From positions 1-45,246 of the forward strand of contig CANRBM010000005.1 in assembly GCA_947628855.1 (NCBI GenBank): a stretch of 45,246 bases of DNA, read 5' to 3'. Both the position numbers and the translations under genes were made by a program. Under the pieces are notes generated by a model. It saw only the letters and a program-made list of their open reading frames with translations. It made no database searches and was not told where the DNA came from. The DNA comes from an uncultured Clostridia bacterium (GTDB taxonomy: Bacteria > Bacillota > Clostridia > Christensenellales > CAG-917). Positions 36,910-45,246 of this stretch are shown piece after piece (the first letter of the stretch is position 1; every line of letters starts with the position of its first letter).

Positions 36910-37779
36910 TTATCTATAAACCTTTAAAGTATGGGGGACGAGGTGGCAATTGATCTCTTTGCCGCCAAAGATCTCGCCGTCGGCTTCGAACATACTGTCG
37001 TCAAGCACTTCGATCTTTACGGACGTACCTTCAAAGACCTCGGTGTAGGGTTTTTTGACGTGTTTGGCTTTGAGGAAACCGGGGAGTTCGAGGGGGATAC
37101 GGCTCTTTTTCATCTCGTTTACGACAACGATGCTTAGTTTACCGTCGTCCACAACGCCGTCGGGGCAGATGGGGATGCCTCCGCCTATGCTCTTGCCGTT
37201 GCCTATGCCGATCATAAACACGCTGCGTTCGCCGAGTTCTTTGCCGTCTATGGTGAATTTCATATGGTGCCACTTGGGGTGAGCAAGAACATAGAAGAGA
37301 GACGCATAATACTTGACTTTGCCGTGGAAAGGTTTCATAGTCGCGTACTTTTGCAGCACGTCCACGTCCATACCCGCGCCGAGCACGTTGAGACAGCGGC
37401 GGTCATCGAGCTGTATGAAGTCTATATATTGCTCATTGCCGTTGAGAATGATCTTCACTGCGTCCTCGACTTTTTTAGGGTGTCCCGAGGCGGCGACAAA
37501 ATCGTTGCCCGTGCCGCAGGGGACGAGTCCCAGCGTGACGTTTTCAAAATGTTCGATGCCGTTGAGCACCTCGTTGAAAGAGCCGTCTCCGCCGAGCACT
37601 ACAAGTTTCGTGTCCGGAGTGTTGCTGAGTTCTCTCGCTATCTCGGTCGCGTGACCTTTGCGCTCCGTCTCGTGCACTTCGAAGGGGACTTTTGCGTCCG
37701 AGAGCATAGTTTTGACCTTTTCCAGAGCTTTCAGGCTTTTACCCTTGCCGCCCGTGGGGTTAACGATTATATGAAACAT
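36910..37779 (-). CDS. Diacylglycerol kinase family (YegS/DgkB-like) lipid kinase
   Basis: MFHIIVNPTGGKGKSLK, VLGGDGSFNEVLNGI, GLVPCGTGNDFVAA. Confidence 0.92.
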   Translation of the reverse strand: MFHIIVNPTGGKGKSLKALEKVKTMLSDAKVPFEVHETERKGHATEIARELSNTPDTKLVVLGGDGSFNEVLNGIEHFENVTLGLVPCGTGNDFVAASGHPKKVEDAVKIILNGNEQYIDFIQLDDRRCLNVLGAGMDVDVLQKYATMKPFHGKVKYYASLFYVLAHPKWHHMKFTIDGKELGERSVFMIGIGNGKSIGGGIPICPDGVVDDGKLSIVVVNEMKKSRIPLELPGFLKAKHVKKPYTEVFEGTSVKIEVLDDSMFEADGEIFGGKEINCHLVPHTLKVYR

Positions 37780-37993
37780 ATAATTACCTCCTTAGCTACT
37801 TACTATTTTAAAGAATATATCCGCCAAAGTCAACCGTGGCAGAAAAAATATCAGACAAAATGTCCGATATTTTTGTGGATATTGTATGTTTATATGCCAA
37901 GTGTCCGAAAACCCGATGCGTATAAGAGGCGGCGTGTATCTCGAAAAACGCGGTCGGATCTTTGGCTTACAAGCCAAAGAAGCGCAAACGGGG

Positions 37994-39586
37994 TCACTTT
38001 TTGTACTCTTTTGCGGCGGCAACGAAGTCGCGGAATATGGGGTTTGCGCGGTTGGGGCGAGAGGTGAATTCGGGGTGGAATTGTACGCCTATGAAGAAGC
38101 CTTTCGAGGGCGCCTCGACGGTCTCCACGATATTGCCGTCGGGGGAAGTGCCGCTTATCGTAAGTCCCGCCTCCTCAAGCTTTGCGCGGAAGGAGTTGTT
38201 GAATTCATAGCGATGGCGGTGGCGCTCCTCGATGAGCTGTTTGCCGTATGCCTTTGCCATTCTCGTCCCTTCCTTTATCACGCAGGGGTAGGCGCCGAGG
38301 CGCATTGTGCCGCCCATACGCTTGCCGTTTTGGTCTGGCATGAGGTCGATGACGTGGCTGCCTGTTTTTGAAAACTCGCCGCTCGTCGCGTCCTTTATCC
38401 CCGCGACGTTGCGGGCGAACTCTATGACCGCTATCTGCATGCCCAGGCATATACCGAAGTAGGGCACGTCGTTTTCGCGCGCGTAGCGACACGCCTCGAT
38501 CATACCCTCCGTGCCTCTTGTGCCGAAACCGCCCGGGATGAGCACGCCCTGTACGCCTTCGAGTTTTTCGGCGACGTTTTCGCGGGTGATGCCCTCGCTG
38601 TCGATCCAATGCAGTTGTACGTTTATGTGGCATGCGTACGAGGCGTGGTTGAGTGACTCGACTATGGACAGGTAGGAGTCGTGCAGGGATACGTATTTGC
38701 CCACAATGGCGATGTGCACGGTGCCTTTGCGGGAGTAAATATCCTTCACCATAGCCTTCCACGGGGAGAGGTCGCACTTGTTTTTCAGCCCAAGCTCGCG
38801 GCAGACGACCTTATCAAGCCCGTTATTGTGCAGCATTAAGGGGACCTCGTACAGGCAGTCCGCGGTGGTGTTGGCGATGACGCAGTCCTCTTTGACGTTG
38901 CAAAACAGTGCTATTTTTTTGCGTATCGCCTCGCCGCAGTCCGCGTCCGAGCGCGTAATGATGATGTCGGGGGAGATGCCCATAGCTTGCAGCTCCTTCG
39001 TGGAGTGTTGCGCGGGCTTTGACTTGTATTCGTCCGAGCCGCTTATGTAGGGCACGAGGCATACGTGTATGAACAGGCAATTTTTGCGCCCCACTTCAAG
39101 CGAGAATTGACGTATCGCCTCGAGGAAGGGCTGCGATTCGATGTCGCCGATTGTGCCGCCTATTTCAGTGATGAGCACATCTGCGCCCGTCTCTTCGACG
39201 TTCTTTTGGATAAAGCTCTTGATCTCGTTTGTAACATGCGGGATTATCTGCACCGTCTGTCCGAGATATTCGCCGTTGCGCTCCTTGTTGAGGACGTTCC
39301 AATACACCTTTCCGGTGGTGAGATTGGAGAATTTATTGAGATTTTCGTCGATGAAGCGCTCATAGTGGCCGAGGTCGAGGTCGGTCTCCGCCCCGTCTTC
39401 GGTGACGAATACCTCGCCGTGCTGCGTGGGATTCATAGTGCCCGGGTCGATGTTCATGTAGGGGTCGAACTTCTGCGCCGCCACTTTGTAGCCTCTCATC
39501 TTCAACAGTCTTCCCAATGACGCCGCCACGATGCCTTTGCCAAGACCGGAAACGACGCCGCCCGTTACGAAAACATATTTTGTCAT
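37994..39586 (-). CDS. pyrG: CTP synthase
   Basis: MTKYVFVTGGVVSGLGKGIVAASLGRLLKMRGYKV, QKFDPYMNIDPGTMNP, glutaminase PYFGICLGMQIAVIEFARN. Confidence 0.98.
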   Translation of the reverse strand: MTKYVFVTGGVVSGLGKGIVAASLGRLLKMRGYKVAAQKFDPYMNIDPGTMNPTQHGEVFVTEDGAETDLDLGHYERFIDENLNKFSNLTTGKVYWNVLNKERNGEYLGQTVQIIPHVTNEIKSFIQKNVEETGADVLITEIGGTIGDIESQPFLEAIRQFSLEVGRKNCLFIHVCLVPYISGSDEYKSKPAQHSTKELQAMGISPDIIITRSDADCGEAIRKKIALFCNVKEDCVIANTTADCLYEVPLMLHNNGLDKVVCRELGLKNKCDLSPWKAMVKDIYSRKGTVHIAIVGKYVSLHDSYLSIVESLNHASYACHINVQLHWIDSEGITRENVAEKLEGVQGVLIPGGFGTRGTEGMIEACRYARENDVPYFGICLGMQIAVIEFARNVAGIKDATSGEFSKTGSHVIDLMPDQNGKRMGGTMRLGAYPCVIKEGTRMAKAYGKQLIEERHRHRYEFNNSFRAKLEEAGLTISGTSPDGNIVETVEAPSKGFFIGVQFHPEFTSRPNRANPIFRDFVAAAKEYKK

Positions 39587-39624
39587 AAAACTCTCCTATT
39601 GCCCGATTTTGCCCCTATAAAAAC

Positions 39625-39670
39625 AAAAAAAGGCGTTTTTTTTTAGGTGTTTTTCACCTAAAAAATCGCC
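39625..39670 (-). terminator. pyrG leader intrinsic terminator (probable attenuator)
   Basis: Minus strand: GGCGATTTTTTAGGTG-aaaaa-CACCTAAAAAAAACGCC-TTTTTTT between promoter and pyrG start codon. Confidence 0.8.
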
Positions 39671-39699
39671 GATAGACATTTTTTTCAAAAACAGGAATA

Positions 39700-39728
39700 A
39701 ATATACCACACCCTATCCCGCTTGTCAA
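39700..39728 (-). promoter_or_regulatory. pyrG promoter
   Basis: Minus strand TTGACA (39728-39723), 17-nt spacer, TATATT (39705-39700). Confidence 0.75.
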
Positions 39729-39783
39729 CATTTATGGGGAATTTTCTTGCGCGAAATTTTTGTGCCATGCATATAAATATTGT

Positions 39784-41511
39784 ATGTGCGGAATTGTCGG
39801 TTACTCGGGATCTCAAAATGCGAAAAACATAGTTATGGACGGGCTCAGGACGCTGGAATATCGCGGCTATGACAGTGCGGGCGTCGCTCTGGGCGGGGAC
39901 AAAATAGCGGTGTACAAGACGGCGGGGCGGGTGAACGCGCTTGATGCTATGTTGCCCTCTGGTAGCGAATGCCATACGGCGATAGGTCACACGAGGTGGG
40001 CGACGCACGGCAAGCCAAACGCGGTCAACGCGCATCCGCACTTGTCGTATGACAAGCAAATAGCCGTCGTGCACAACGGCGTACTCGAAAATTGCGCGGA
40101 GCTCAGGCGCGAGCTTTCGGACAGGGGAGTGATCTGCGTTTCCGAGACGGACAGCGAGATACTTGCGCATCTGCTCGCGCTCGAGGGAGGGGAGATGCTC
40201 GAGGCGGTGCGGCGCGTAGGAGACAGGGCAAAAGGCTCTGCGACGTTTCTCGCGATAAGGGCGGGCGACCCCGCCGTTTACGTATACCGAAAGGGCGCGA
40301 GCATGCTTGTGGCAAGCGGAGAGGGCGGAAGTTTTGCCGCGAGCGACGGGCTTGCGCTTGCGCGTTACGTAGGAGAGGCGACGGTGCTCGAGGACGGCGA
40401 GTATGCGCGCATAACTTACGACGTTTGTGCGATTTTCAAGGATGGAGCGCAAATTTTCAAGGTTCCGACGCCCCTTAGAGTATCTCCGCCGAGGGAGTGC
40501 GCTTGCCATATGCGCGCCGAAATAGACGAGATCCCCGCTGCGCTTGAAAGGACGTATTTGAGTGTGCGGGAGGCGCCGGACGACGAGCTTACAAACAGGG
40601 TGAAGAGGGCAAAGCGCGTTGTGCTTGCGGGGTGCGGGACGGCGTTTCACGCTTGCAGATACGGAAAGATATTGCTTGAGCAAAGCGTGGGCATATGCGC
40701 GGAGGCAGTGGCGGCGAGCGAGGCGGACGGCGGCGCGCCCGTAGACGGCAATACGCTTGCAATATTCATCACGCAGAGCGGCGAGACGGCAGATACTTTG
40801 CTGGCGATGAAGAGGTGCGCCGAGATGGGCGCGTATACCGTTGCGGTGACCAATGTCGAGGGCAGCAGCGCGGCGTATCAAGCGGACAAAACGCTCTTTT
40901 TGGACGCGGGCGCGGAAGTAGCCGTCGCGGCGACAAAGAGCTATTGCTGTCAGTTGCTTGCCCTCTATATGCTCGTGAGGCGCGTATCGGGGGACGAGAT
41001 GCGCGCAGATGAGCTGAAAAGACTGAAAGACAGCGTATGCGAATGCCTTGAAAAGTGCGCGCTGTTTGAAAAGCGCATGCTCACGGACAAGCTTTTTCTC
41101 GTAGGTAGGGGACAGGACCTCGTTACGGCAAAGGAGGGCGCGCTCAAGCTCAAGGAAATTACATACAGACAGGCGGAGGCGTATGCGGCGGGCGAACTCA
41201 AGCACGGCCCCATCGCGCTCATCGACTCCGAGAGCACGGTCATCGCGCTTGCGACAAGGGAGGAGTATATGCCGAGGATGCGCGCTACTGTCAGCGAGCT
41301 CAGATCCCGCGGCGCGTATACGGTGGGACTTAGCAGCGCGGGCGACCTCGGCGCGGACAGGAGCGTATTTTTGCCGAAACTCGAGGACGCCGTATTGCAA
41401 CCCATATTGTCAGTTTTACCCCTGCAAGAGCTGGCGCTTTGCTCTTCGCTGTGTCTTGGGCTCGACCCCGACAAGCCGCGCAACCTCGCGAAGAGCGTGA
41501 CCGTAATATGA
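39784..41511 (+). CDS. glmS: Glutamine--fructose-6-phosphate aminotransferase (isomerizing)
   Basis: MCGIVGYSGSQNAKNIVMDGLRTLEYRGYDSAG (ATG 39784), HTRWATHGKPN, SGETADTLLAM, ELKHGPIALID, C-terminal NLAKSVTV. Confidence 0.98.
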   Translation: MCGIVGYSGSQNAKNIVMDGLRTLEYRGYDSAGVALGGDKIAVYKTAGRVNALDAMLPSGSECHTAIGHTRWATHGKPNAVNAHPHLSYDKQIAVVHNGVLENCAELRRELSDRGVICVSETDSEILAHLLALEGGEMLEAVRRVGDRAKGSATFLAIRAGDPAVYVYRKGASMLVASGEGGSFAASDGLALARYVGEATVLEDGEYARITYDVCAIFKDGAQIFKVPTPLRVSPPRECACHMRAEIDEIPAALERTYLSVREAPDDELTNRVKRAKRVVLAGCGTAFHACRYGKILLEQSVGICAEAVAASEADGGAPVDGNTLAIFITQSGETADTLLAMKRCAEMGAYTVAVTNVEGSSAAYQADKTLFLDAGAEVAVAATKSYCCQLLALYMLVRRVSGDEMRADELKRLKDSVCECLEKCALFEKRMLTDKLFLVGRGQDLVTAKEGALKLKEITYRQAEAYAAGELKHGPIALIDSESTVIALATREEYMPRMRATVSELRSRGAYTVGLSSAGDLGADRSVFLPKLEDAVLQPILSVLPLQELALCSSLCLGLDPDKPRNLAKSVTVI

Positions 41512-41516
41512 AAACC

Positions 41517-41543
41517 CGCGCGGAGCACGCTCTGCGCGACTTT
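41517..41543 (+). terminator. glmS terminator
   Basis: CGCGCGGAGCACGCTCTGCGCG followed by ACTTTT. Confidence 0.65.
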
Positions 41544-41619
41544 TATACAAAGAACCATAATAAACGGTAGTCGATTTTTTGATTTATCCTTCAATGTCTT
41601 TTAAAGGCGCCCCTTAAAA

Positions 41620-41653
41620 TCCCAAAAAAATCATTACGCAATTATTTTGGGGA
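41620..41653. repeat. Palindromic intergenic repeat, copy 2
   Basis: TCCCAAAAAAATCATTACGCAATTATTTTGGGGAC, related to 36589-36620 CCCCACAAAATCACTGCGTAATTTTGCGGGGAC. Confidence 0.6.
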
Positions 41654-41747
41654 CGCATATGGGGCTGTTTGCATAAAAAGGCTCTTGCCTGCTTTTTGCA
41701 GTTGTGCTAAACTGATCGTGTCTCAATTTGGGGCATAGAGGCGAATT

Positions 41748-42287
41748 ATGCAAAATTACGAAATAGACGGCGAAAAATACTATTTGATAAAGGGGAAGAT
41801 ATACGACTCCTCTTTTCTCGAACCGGACAAGATGACCTTGGAGAAGGTCGCGCCTATCGTTTTACGCGAGGCATACGGCGCTGACGAAATGGGCAAGGAA
41901 GAGACTCTTCAATACATCAAGACCGCAAAAGCATGCGAGCAATATGCCGCGGGTATAAATGCTTGTATTACGGGGCTGCAAAAATTCGGGCAAAACGAGT
42001 ATTTTGTCGATATGACATTGCCTATATTGACAAGCATGTACAGGCTTATCGGGAAACCTCGGCTTGCAATCGATGCGGCGGAGGAGTATGTCCGCAAACT
42101 TGACGTATCCTATTCCGTCGCGCTCCTCACGTCCGTTGCCGCCGCCTATTGCGATCTCGGCGACTATGCCTCCGCAAAGAAATTTGCGGATCTCGCATAC
42201 GTGACGCAGGGAGGAGGGAAAGGAGAAAAGACTGAGCTCTCACTTGTATATGCCCGTATCCGAAAGCTGTCCACAGGCGAATTTTAA
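41748..42287 (+). CDS. Hypothetical protein, TPR-like helical repeats
   Basis: 179 aa; YCDLGDYASAKKFADLAYV and YRLIGKPRLAIDAAEEYV resemble TPR helices; SD gaggcg. Confidence 0.6.
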   Translation: MQNYEIDGEKYYLIKGKIYDSSFLEPDKMTLEKVAPIVLREAYGADEMGKEETLQYIKTAKACEQYAAGINACITGLQKFGQNEYFVDMTLPILTSMYRLIGKPRLAIDAAEEYVRKLDVSYSVALLTSVAAAYCDLGDYASAKKFADLAYVTQGGGKGEKTELSLVYARIRKLSTGEF

Positions 42288-42308
42288 GAGGTTTAAAAAA
42301 ATTTAAAT

Positions 42309-42336
42309 CCGCGCGGAGCACGCTCTGCGCGGGTTT
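42309..42336 (+). terminator. Terminator, same hairpin sequence as at 41517
   Basis: CCGCGCGGAGCACGCTCTGCGCGGGTTTT. Confidence 0.7.
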
Positions 42337-42491
42337 TACAATTTTTATGCGCTCATTTTATGCCTGCTCTCAATAATATGCGGCATATAAGGAAGTCGCT
42401 TGGTGAGGAGCGGCTCCCATACGGATTTAAAACGTTTGATTTCAAGCGTTAAAATGATGACGCTTTGCTGCAAGCGAGTTGCATTTAAATA

Positions 42492-43175
42492 TCAAAAGAA
42501 TACGTCGCGGGCGGCTTGTTTGGTCTCGGCGTCGGCGATGAAGGGGATACGCGTGGTGTAGCCCTCTTTTGCGGCGACGATCTGGCGCGTGGGCCAGTGG
42601 AAGATCTCGCGGTTCCACGTATTGACGGTGTCGTTGTAGACCTCGCGCGCGGCGGTTATTTCGCGTTGCAGATAGGAGTTTTGCTGCATTGCGTCCGCAA
42701 GCTCCTGATGCGCTCTGAGGTCGGGATAGTTTTCAAACGCGATGTTGACGTTGCGGCTGATACGCTCGAGCTCCGACGCGATCTCGTTTCTTGCGGCGTC
42801 CGCTTCCGCTCCTCCGCTTGCGCCGCGCCCCGAGCGCAGTTCCGCGATCTTCGTGAAGGTGTTTTGGTCGAGTTCTATCGCTTTATCCACGAGGCGGGCG
42901 CAGTTTTTGAGTATCTGCACGCGCTGTTCGAGATAGTTGTCGATCTGCGAGGCGTCGTGTTGCAGCTTTTGCTGAAGTTGTTGAAAATAGTTTTTCGCCT
43001 TGACCTTCAGAATGCTCCACACCACTCCGCCGATGATCGGGGGCAGCAGCCACCACACCACGTCGAAGATCTTCGAGCCTATCCCTATCTTGACTTCGAG
43101 CTGTTTTGCGATGACTTTCGTATCGTTGCCCGCGTCGAGCGTTACGGGGTTCATTTCATCCAATTCGTTTGCCAT
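42492..43175 (-). CDS. lemA: LemA family protein
   Basis: N-terminal TM then FQQLQQKLQHDASQIDNYLEQRVQILKNCARLVDKAIELDQNTFTKIAELRS; FENYPDLRAHQELADAMQ. Confidence 0.88.
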   Translation of the reverse strand: MANELDEMNPVTLDAGNDTKVIAKQLEVKIGIGSKIFDVVWWLLPPIIGGVVWSILKVKAKNYFQQLQQKLQHDASQIDNYLEQRVQILKNCARLVDKAIELDQNTFTKIAELRSGRGASGGAEADAARNEIASELERISRNVNIAFENYPDLRAHQELADAMQQNSYLQREITAAREVYNDTVNTWNREIFHWPTRQIVAAKEGYTTRIPFIADAETKQAARDVFF

Positions 43176-43199
43176 AAGTGACCTCCATACAGGGTAAAT

Positions 43200-45014
43200 T
43201 TATTTCATAACCTCGGTTATTTCTCTGTCAAAGCTGTCGTCCGTAGCGTCCACGAGACAGCACAGCAAGCCGTGGGCGTAGGCGTTTTTGCCGTATCTCG
43301 AAAGCAATTCGCCAAGCGGGGAGGAGCTAAGCTTGCTCTCGTATTCTCTGCCCGACAGCCCAAGCTCCTTCAGCTTGACGGTGGAGCGGTTTTCTATGGG
43401 GATATATTCCTTCCAAGGCACGGGCACGCTGTGCATAAACCCGTCCATGCCGAGCACGGGGACAAAGTCCACTCTGTTCTCCGTCCGATAGGAGTATGCG
43501 GTGATCTCCACGTGGTCCGAGGCGCCGTCCTTGTTTATTATAGCCGTCTTGAGTATGCTGTTCGTCGCCGACAACGGGTGTGCAAACGCCGACTGTCCTA
43601 TCGCGTTCGCCATATACTCAGCCTCGTATGGGGTGTAGTTGCGCCCATAAGTCTCTTGATATATGTATTCATGCGGTTTCATCTGCTGGTAGAGCGGTAT
43701 GGACAGTAGCGGGGCGAGATCGAAATACAGCGACTTGAAATATTGCTTGTTGAAGGATGTGAATTTTGCTCGAGCCATATCTATGTCGTACGAGTAAAAC
43801 TTCGACGGATCGTCATCCATATCCCAGCTTGCGGAGTGTTCCGACGATATATAATTGACGCACCCGCGCTTTGAAAAGGTGAAGTCGTCGCCAAAGCCGT
43901 AGTCGTCCTTCATGAGCTCCAGCATATTCTTTTGCGCAAGAGGGGTGAACAGCAGGCGAAATTGCACTTCGTTCGTGCGGTCCGTCGCGCCAAAGAGCAC
44001 GTCGAACTCCTCATTGCCCATCTCCGTAAAGTTGCTGCCGCCGTTTTTAAGCGCTTTCTCCTGTTTTTTGCGTATTTTTTTCGTGCCGCGCTTGACGTGC
44101 TTTTCAAGCTGATCTTCGCTCATATCCTCCGCGTGGGAGGGCGTATGCGTAAAGCATAAGTCGGGCGCCGCCTCGTTGCCGTAAATGAGGCGGGTCTCCT
44201 CTTTGAATCGAGGCATAGGCTTCGTGACGGAGGCGGTGAGCGTTTGCGTATGCGTCTGAGTATGCACGTGCCCTTCCGAGTCCGTATACGTCGTCGTCCA
44301 GGTGATGAGCAGGTGCCCCCAATACGTCTCGCTGCCCACAAAGGAGACGAGCTCCCTGTCCACTACAAAAGGATTGCCCAGTATCTCGCCCGTGAGTATG
44401 CCGATCGTGGAGCGGTTTTGGGGCGCGTCGCAGGGAAAACCGTACTTGCCGCTCAAATAGTCGTATCTGCGTATGCCAAAGTTGTCGTCGATCTCAAGCA
44501 GGGGGACAGTCTTTTCGATGAGCCGCTTTGTCATCTTCGTGTCGAACAGGCTGTTGAAGGGCGCCATTTGCCGGTTGCACTTGTCAAGCAGTACCTCTGC
44601 TTTTTCGCGATGTTTTGTTTGCGCCTTTTCAAAATTCTTTATCTTCGGTTTCATAACGCCCAAGATGACGCCCAACATAACGCCCGCTACGGCAAGCCCA
44701 ATGCCTACGCACAGCCCGCCCGCAAGCGTGACGCCCGACACAAGCAGGTATACGCCGACCAACGCGGCGACAATGCCCGCGACTGTCAAAAAAATAAAAA
44801 ATCCGTTCAGTGCCTTGTGGGAAGAAAGTTTGTCCCCGATTTTTTTTGCAATGTCAAGCTCCGCGCGATACGCCTTTGCGGTGGCGCGGTTTGCGACAAC
44901 GTCTATCCCCGAGCGCTTGACCATATCGTCAAGCATGGCGTTCGCGTTGTCCGAAAATTGCCTTTCATATTGTGTTTTAAAAGCCTTCACAGGCTCGAGT
45001 ATAGCGTCATCCAT
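43200..45014 (-). CDS. Large membrane protein of unknown function adjacent to LemA
   Basis: 604 aa; two TM segments (GFFIFLTVAGIVAALVGVYLLVSG, GGLCVGIGLAVAGVMLGVILGV); 24 nt upstream of lemA. Confidence 0.65.
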   Translation of the reverse strand: MDDAILEPVKAFKTQYERQFSDNANAMLDDMVKRSGIDVVANRATAKAYRAELDIAKKIGDKLSSHKALNGFFIFLTVAGIVAALVGVYLLVSGVTLAGGLCVGIGLAVAGVMLGVILGVMKPKIKNFEKAQTKHREKAEVLLDKCNRQMAPFNSLFDTKMTKRLIEKTVPLLEIDDNFGIRRYDYLSGKYGFPCDAPQNRSTIGILTGEILGNPFVVDRELVSFVGSETYWGHLLITWTTTYTDSEGHVHTQTHTQTLTASVTKPMPRFKEETRLIYGNEAAPDLCFTHTPSHAEDMSEDQLEKHVKRGTKKIRKKQEKALKNGGSNFTEMGNEEFDVLFGATDRTNEVQFRLLFTPLAQKNMLELMKDDYGFGDDFTFSKRGCVNYISSEHSASWDMDDDPSKFYSYDIDMARAKFTSFNKQYFKSLYFDLAPLLSIPLYQQMKPHEYIYQETYGRNYTPYEAEYMANAIGQSAFAHPLSATNSILKTAIINKDGASDHVEITAYSYRTENRVDFVPVLGMDGFMHSVPVPWKEYIPIENRSTVKLKELGLSGREYESKLSSSPLGELLSRYGKNAYAHGLLCCLVDATDDSFDREITEVMK

Positions 45015-45115
45015 AGCACATATAGGGCACGCTTGCGCGCCTCGATATCTTAATAATTATATTATGCGCAATAAAATTTGTCAATTGAATGTATGTCCGC
45101 GAGTTATGTGACATC

Positions 45116-45246
45116 GCTCGGACAAAGGGTATTAGAGTTCAAGCACGTCGGGCGTTAGTGTCTCAGACATTGGAGTGAAAGACCCAACCTCTCCCTTCGT
45201 TACGTGCAGCGATGAGTAGGGTATTAGTATGAACGTAACGTTCCGC
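45116..45246. repeat. Second copy of GCTCGGACA intergenic repeat, truncated by window end
   Basis: GCTCGGACAAAGGGTATTAGAGTTCAAGCACGTCGGGCGTTAGTGTCTCAGACATTGGAGTGAAAGACCC parallels 36326 onward. Confidence 0.7.

Noticed and set aside
39728-39783. glmS ribozyme
   Set aside because: The available 5' region is too short and is shared with the divergent pyrG promoter; no ribozyme core seen.

Overview
The window looks chromosomal, from a fairly GC-rich Clostridia-like Firmicutes bacterium (taxonomy is inference). It begins inside rpoB and carries many housekeeping genes: rpoB(3')-rpoC-metK-recD2-comF-secA-prfB-tsaD; a VUT-family transporter, an SDR and lepB; the rpmH-rnpA-yidD-yidC-jag-mnmE-mnmG block; then VanW, ZIP, a GH127-like protein, a PH-domain protein, a YjdF-like protein, Fe-ADH, a DagK-type kinase, pyrG, glmS and a lemA pair. 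rpmH (20273..20407) is absent from the ORF track but clear in sequence. Best leads: (i) an AT-richer minus-strand island (32655-34607) with an orphan polymorphic-toxin-like cargo domain overlapping two tandem zinc-ribbon immunity-like paralogs, then a frameshifted DUF4417 gene; (ii) an orphan sigma-A-type promoter (26544-26572) leading into a non-coding array of three 84-bp hairpin repeats; (iii) an EF-hand/dockerin-like loop in an expanded extracytoplasmic loop of YidC; (iv) two apparent pseudoenzymes (alpha/beta hydrolase with nucleophile Ser replaced by Gly; GH127-like protein lacking the Zn/Cys motifs); (v) a pyrG leader attenuator behind a near-consensus promoter; (vi) dispersed palindromic intergenic repeat families. 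No tRNA, rRNA or CRISPR array was recognised. All family calls are from reading translations, not from database searches.
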